7,560 nucleotides of DNA, taken from the NCBI GenBank assembly GCA_018812385.1, contig JAHJDU010000649.1, positions 1-7,560 of the forward strand. The letters are read 5' to 3'. Under the pieces are notes generated by a model that saw only the letters and a program-made list of their open reading frames with translations, searched no databases and had not been told where the DNA came from. Each line of letters begins with the position of its first letter. Positions within the stretch are counted from its first letter, which is position 1. The stretch comes from Pseudomonadota bacterium (GTDB lineage Bacteria > Desulfobacterota > Desulfobacteria > Desulfobacterales > Desulfobacteraceae). This document shows, piece after piece, positions 1-6,000 of this stretch. The position numbers and the translations under genes were made by a program.

Positions 1-3000
1 ACCATTTTAACTGCGGCCGCTAATGTTCCAGATACAACCATCACCGTCAGTGATACCTCAAGCTTTAAGGTCAACGGTCTGGTCACCATCGCTGATAGTA
101 TCACCGCCAACATAGAGATTCATGTCGTTACCGCCATCGAGGGCGATGTCCTGACCTTAGCTACTGCCTTAACCAGTAGCTACAATACCGGCACCTTTGT
201 AGATGGTGATGATGTCAGTGTTCCTGCTGACAACAATGACAGCAGGACATACACCCTGAGGGCCAGCTCTGCCGATCCAAGCCTTTCCCAGGTCACCTTC
301 CATGCTTCTTACCCGGCATTTAGTAATGGAAGCAATAGCATTAGTCAGACCGTGGGTTATCCCCAGAACGGTCTTATCGTTTTCGATGTCCAGGTTAAAA
401 TTCCACCGGTAAACAACTACTCACCCATTAACACCACACCTTGCGCCTTCTATGCTCAGGGCGAAGACAAAGTCTGTAATGCCGAGGAGCCAACAGATAC
501 AAACACCATAAATCTGCGAGCCGTTGATTCTACCTGTCCGACTTCCTGGATTACAAAGATCTTTAAGGATGACCTGACCGATACAATGGCCATTATCCCG
601 GCCGCTGACGGTATCCCGGTCCATATCAGCGCCGATGATAATGACCTTGACCCCACCACCACCGACCTTAAGAAGGTCAGCCTTGAGTTTAGCTCAGATA
701 ATGGCCAGACCTGGATCGTTATTGACAGCTTTGCCTGCACCGAGGACCAAACATATCCTCTCCAGCTTTTCTGGAATACGCGTGGCCTCTCCGGTGATTA
801 TCTCTTACGTTCTGTGGCCACAGATGAGGAAGGAAATAGCTGCCCATCAACAACGATAATGGTCAAGGTCGATAATATGGGAATTAGGCCTCTGGTCGAG
901 GTCCCGGAAGATGGTGCTGACACAGGAGGAAGCTCTGTAACCGTTACGGCCTGGACCGTTGATTCTGGCGCCCAAACGGTCAAATTCCAATTCAGGCCCG
1001 TCAGTGGTGATACCTCTACATGGTATGATATTGGCCCGGCCACTACTATTTTTGACACAGGCACCCAACCAACTCGATGGATCTGGACAACTACCTGGAA
1101 TACGACCGGCCTTGAAGACGAGTGGTTCTATGTTAGGGCCATCTCCACAGATAATCTCTCTAATGAATATGTAGGAGACTCTATTACGGTCAACATTGAC
1201 AATACCATCAACTGTGATAGCGCCACTCTCGAAGTCTTGTTGAATGGCTCTTCCATAGACCAGATTGGTGGGGACAACTACATCCCTGGACCTGACCAGC
1301 GGGTCGTTACCCTCCAGGTCACCAAAACTGATACCGACATAGTAAAGGTTGAATTTAGCTATGACAATGGTGAGACCGTTGCCTTAGACACCACTATTGA
1401 TACTACCTCAGCCGATTCAACCATCTGGGAGACGACTTTCCGCGGCACCCGTGACTCTATCCCGCGTGACTATAATGCTGACATCGTCTTTACCGCAACC
1501 TTGTATGATAATGTGGGCAATAGTTGCACGAAGACCATCACCAAGCACTTGCGTGAAAACTATGATCCGACCTCCTGCATTGTCGAGGTCACTGATCAGG
1601 ATGGAGTCAAGCGTGATACTACTGGCCTGACCTGTCCTTCTTGTCCAACTGAGCGCTTCTCCGGTTCCGAGCTTAACTTCTACCTTACGGCTCATGACAA
1701 TGGCGACCCGAGCAACGGCAATATTGAGTGCGTCAGCTTAGCCTACTTTAAGGTTGATACCGCAAGTCTCCATTTGACAACCAAATCAGACAGCGGCACA
1801 GACACGATTGCCGTCTCTAACTTCGGTCTAATTAATGTCGATGATGTGCTTTGTATCTATGATTCAGTCACCGGTGATACAACCCAGACCGTAAAGGTAG
1901 TAAACAAGAGCGATTCTATCCTGACCGTCAGACCGGCCTTAAGCGACACCTATGCCGCTAATGCCGGTGTTGGTATCTGGGTGATAGATGTAGATGGTCA
2001 GGATTGCAGCTATCCTTACGACGATGTCAGCCTTGATGTGAGCGACTCTAATGGATGCTATGTCTTTAGCTCATCCGCCAAAGATCTCGCCGGCGGCAAT
2101 GTCGAATATCCGGAATGGGATAATTGTGCCTTTACACTTCAGATTAACCATAACTTCATCCTTGACGGCCTGACCGCTTATAGTATCCAGCCTTGCACCG
2201 CCGGGGAAACGACGATTGCCAGCGTCACTTCTGACTCTGTTACGGCTGACACTACCGTTGCCGTAAGGGTAACTGCGGATAACATTAGATTTAGATCAGA
2301 CCTGGATGCCCCTGATTTTCCAGGCAGCAAGACAGTGAGTCTTTACCATTTTTCGGCCACCGATACAACCCCTGTTTTGGATGTTTCCAAGACTGTCACC
2401 AACACCGAAGATACCGTTGCCTTCAATGTAGATGTAAGCGATACAACTATCTTCCCATCAGATGTTTACTTCTTCTGGATGGAGGCTGCCGGTCAGGATG
2501 CCTGCACTACCGGGTTGATTGCCCTGGCCATTGATAATGATCCTCCAAGGATTACCAATGGTCCGGAGATTCAAGGTATCAAGATTTGTGATCCGACCAT
2601 TATGAGTTCAGGAGATGACACCAAGACCTTTGATCTTGGCCTAACCCTCTTTGTTGGAACCAATGATACCAATGATACTTACATCATTAGCGTTAATGTA
2701 AGTGATACCGGTATTCCTAACTCTAATCTTGCTAATTCTGAGGATACCTGGGCACGGGTCAAAGAGGTTAAGATTGAATACATCCTTGACAGCGGCGCAA
2801 CATTTACTGACATTACCTCTGATTCCACCACAGCTATGACCACTGGAATCTGCACCGCATCGTGGAACACAGAGAATATTCTGGCTGCTAAGGGAATCAT
2901 TAGAAATGACCAACCGGTCACCTTACAGATAACCATGACCGACTCTGAGGATGCCTACACTACGGCTTGCAGCAATATCAGGGTAGATACCTTCACCTTC

Positions 3001-6000
3001 CATGCGGATAATGTTGCCCCGGAAGCCAGGGTCAACGCAGTCGATGTCACCCCGGTTACTACGGACACCACGCCTGAGGAGACGGTTTATGTCTGGGGTG
3101 AAGATGTGCTCCTAACCGCCTTAGTTGACTTTAATCCTTACGATAATGGAAGAATCTGGCAGGCGACAACCGATATTGAGGGTCTTGATTCAGATGGAGC
3201 TTCCTTTGATGTCTGTCGGGTTGATTTCTACGCTGTTAACTCTATGGGCAATACGGTACCAATCGGCAGTGTTGGCGATTCAACCGATACAGACGGTGAC
3301 AATGTTGGTAATGTTTACAGCGTCAGATGGCAGAGTCCTTCTATGGGAATATACAGCGTCTTTGCCGTGGCGACTGACCGTCACGGGAATAGAGAAGATA
3401 CTGTCCCGGCCACCGAGTGGTTAAAAGTCATTGTTCAGGGTCCATCTACACAAGAGATAACCCTTGGCGGTGTCAGCATACCCGAGTCAAACAACATCTG
3501 TGATGATAATGATACCCCAATTGCCGCGGACAACTTCGGTAACCCGGTCTTTGAGAGCGGTGATGCTACCTGTCGTAAGACCAAAGTAAGTGGTGACGAT
3601 CTTGATCTCTATCTGACCTCTACCGAAATTGACAATATCGAGACCGATTCAGTTAAGGTTGAACTGATAAACACCACGACACAACAAGCAACCTCTACCG
3701 AAAAAATGACCTTAGTGGAAAGTGGCGACACCTTTGACTACATCTTCAGGCTTTATGAGTCTGACTTCCCATACTACTCAACCGCCGATTCTACCCCTGG
3801 AATGGCCAAGTTTGAGGATGTTCAGGTTGTAGTGGTTGACGATGTCCAGGGAACTACCACCAGGCAGACAATGATCCACGAGAAAAACGACAAGGACAAA
3901 CATGTCTGGACCTCGACGGTGGCCTTAACGGCTGGATGCACTTACACCTATTCTTTCTTGATTGATGCTGTGGGAAGCGATACCAAGACGGATGATCCCA
4001 GAAACTTAAAGGCTAATAGTGGTTCACGCTCGATCGTTGTTCCTTCTAAGTTTTACCACGCCAATATTTCCCTTAGAAGTCTTGCTGAGGGCTCTTACAC
4101 TATTAAGGCCCAGGCCAAAGACATCCGTGATTGGGAGCCGACAGAGGTCTCCAAGCCGATCATCATCGACCGCACCCCGCCGGATGTTGGAGAGATTGAG
4201 GTTGCTCTTGATCCTGTCTGTGGCGCTGTTGTCAAGGCCGGCAAGCAAGTCATTGTCTATGCTACGGTCTCTGACCCGACTGGAGATACGAACATTAACA
4301 TCATTGGTGTGAAAAAGGTTCTCTTCCAGTGGTCTAAGGACGGCAATACCCAGGATGGAACCAGCATGTGGTATGACGACATTGGTGAGGATACTAACGG
4401 TGCTAATGGCTGGTCTGCCAACTGGACACCACGAATCGATTTAGAGAACAATACAGTCCTTCGCGTCAGGGCGGTTGTCTATGACGATGGTCATAACGGC
4501 CTCTTGCTCAATGACGGCATTGCGGTGACTGTAGATAGAGAGGCCCCAATGGCCTGGATTAGCTCCCCGGTTAAGGACACCCAGTTTACTAAGGGTGAGA
4601 TAATTACCCTGGCAGCAGCTACTACCGACACAGCAGATATAGCCGGCATTGTCTTTGAGTGGACAATGGGCGACTCTGATGCTGTTACTGGAGAAACCTG
4701 GACTGTGATTCCAGCTTACACCTACTCAGATACCGATATTGTGGCTGGTGACGGCTGGCAGGTGGATTTCCATACAGCCGAAACCAATCTGCCAGAGACG
4801 GCTGACTATTATGTCCAGGTCAGGGCCAGGGCGATCGATTGCGTGGGCAATGTAGATCCGGCTCCAGTGCCGACCATTCTTCTCCATAATGACAAGACCG
4901 CTCCTTCGGCCTGGTTGGAAGAAATTAAAAACAATTGCGGAACTAAAAATGTGTTGAATCCTTACCTGGCTGTGACTGAAGAATCAACCTTAAACGGCAA
5001 GACCGATGGCGATGCGGTGCTGATTGAGATAGAGATTATGAGTGATGATCCTGCTGATACCTGGAAAGAATTAGGCCGGGTTTCAGTGACACCTCCAGCA
5101 ACTGCCTTTGACTATAGTTGGAATGCCGCCACTTATGATGAAGGCATCTACTACCTGAGGGTAAGAGCCACTGATGCGGATGGCAATACCAGCCAGCCCA
5201 CAGAAAGGGTGAAGATCGTGGTTGATCATACCCAGCCGGAGGTTAAGTCCTTTGAGGTTAGCACCCTGGCGCCTAATAAGGCTGACTCGATACTATTTAC
5301 CGTGGATGCCGATGCCACGACAGCTGATGCAGATGGTGAGACAGTCGAGACCAAGATGGTCTATCTCCAGTATTGGAACAGTAATTCTGCGGCCTGGATG
5401 CCTGATCCTACTTTCACCTCGCAGTTTAACTACAGCGCCGAGACCGGTCTGTGGACATATCCGGCTACTTCGCCAAGCAGCTTAAAGAGTATCCTTAATA
5501 TATCTGATACTCATACTCAATGCGAATATTATCTGCGGGCCTTGGCAGAAGATTGGGCCTGTAACAGCAACACCTTAGATTCCTTCTGGGATGACACCAT
5601 GTCAGCCTCAGTGATCAAGATAAAGCTTGATACTGCTGACCCAATAGTAGAGGCTGTTTATGCCGGCAACCGTTACTATGAAGCCGGCGCTATTGTGGAC
5701 TGCGGTGGAGACGAAATAGATGTCTATGTCAAGGTGCAAAAGGATGATTGCAGCGGCATAGATGAATCTTCCATCAAGTTCTTCTATCGAGAGTCCAGCA
5801 CAACTAACGAATGGAAAGAGATAAAATATGGTGCTGCGGTTACTCTGGAAGATGTCCTGACTGAAGGCACCACTGGTTATGAATACCTCTATACTACTAA
5901 GTGGATCACCCCGCCTAACCAGAAGAAAGCTAACATGGTTTACGAGGTAGGCGCCTATGTGGCTGATGAGGCCGCTAATGACACCTACTCCTGGAAGACA

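Noticed and set aside
13..20. A GCGGCCGC (NotI) site near the left edge, which might hint at a cloning junction
   Set aside because: The frame and protein pattern continue smoothly through it (Thr-Ala-Ala-Ala-Asn), with no vector-like sequence next to it. A single 8-base site can occur by chance.
691..714. S-x-D-x-G-x-T-W motifs (residues 231-238, also near 2074-2081 and 2497-2503) that match the Asp-box of sialidase-type beta-propellers
   Set aside because: The motif occurs once per 110-residue unit, together with W-N-T and G-D-Y strands. A propeller would need it every 40 to 60 residues. It is the hairpin turn of the Ig-like unit.
2662..2679. A 9-base tandem repeat (aatgatacc / aatgatact) encoding Asn-Asp-Thr twice
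   Set aside because: Only two copies, in an Asn/Asp/Thr-rich loop where such codons recur by composition; no microsatellite-like array that would suggest phase variation.
3277..3312. A dockerin or EF-hand domain at the Asp-rich loop of residues 1093-1104
   Set aside because: Only one loop is present, the residue at the twelfth position is not Glu or Asp, and there are no flanking helices; the surrounding sequence is beta-type.
421..4451. Many short ATG-to-stop frames of 64 to 99 codons on both strands
   Set aside because: All overlap the frame-1 gene out of phase, none shows recognisable protein features, and several overlap each other on the same strand in different frames, as expected for chance frames inside a long gene.
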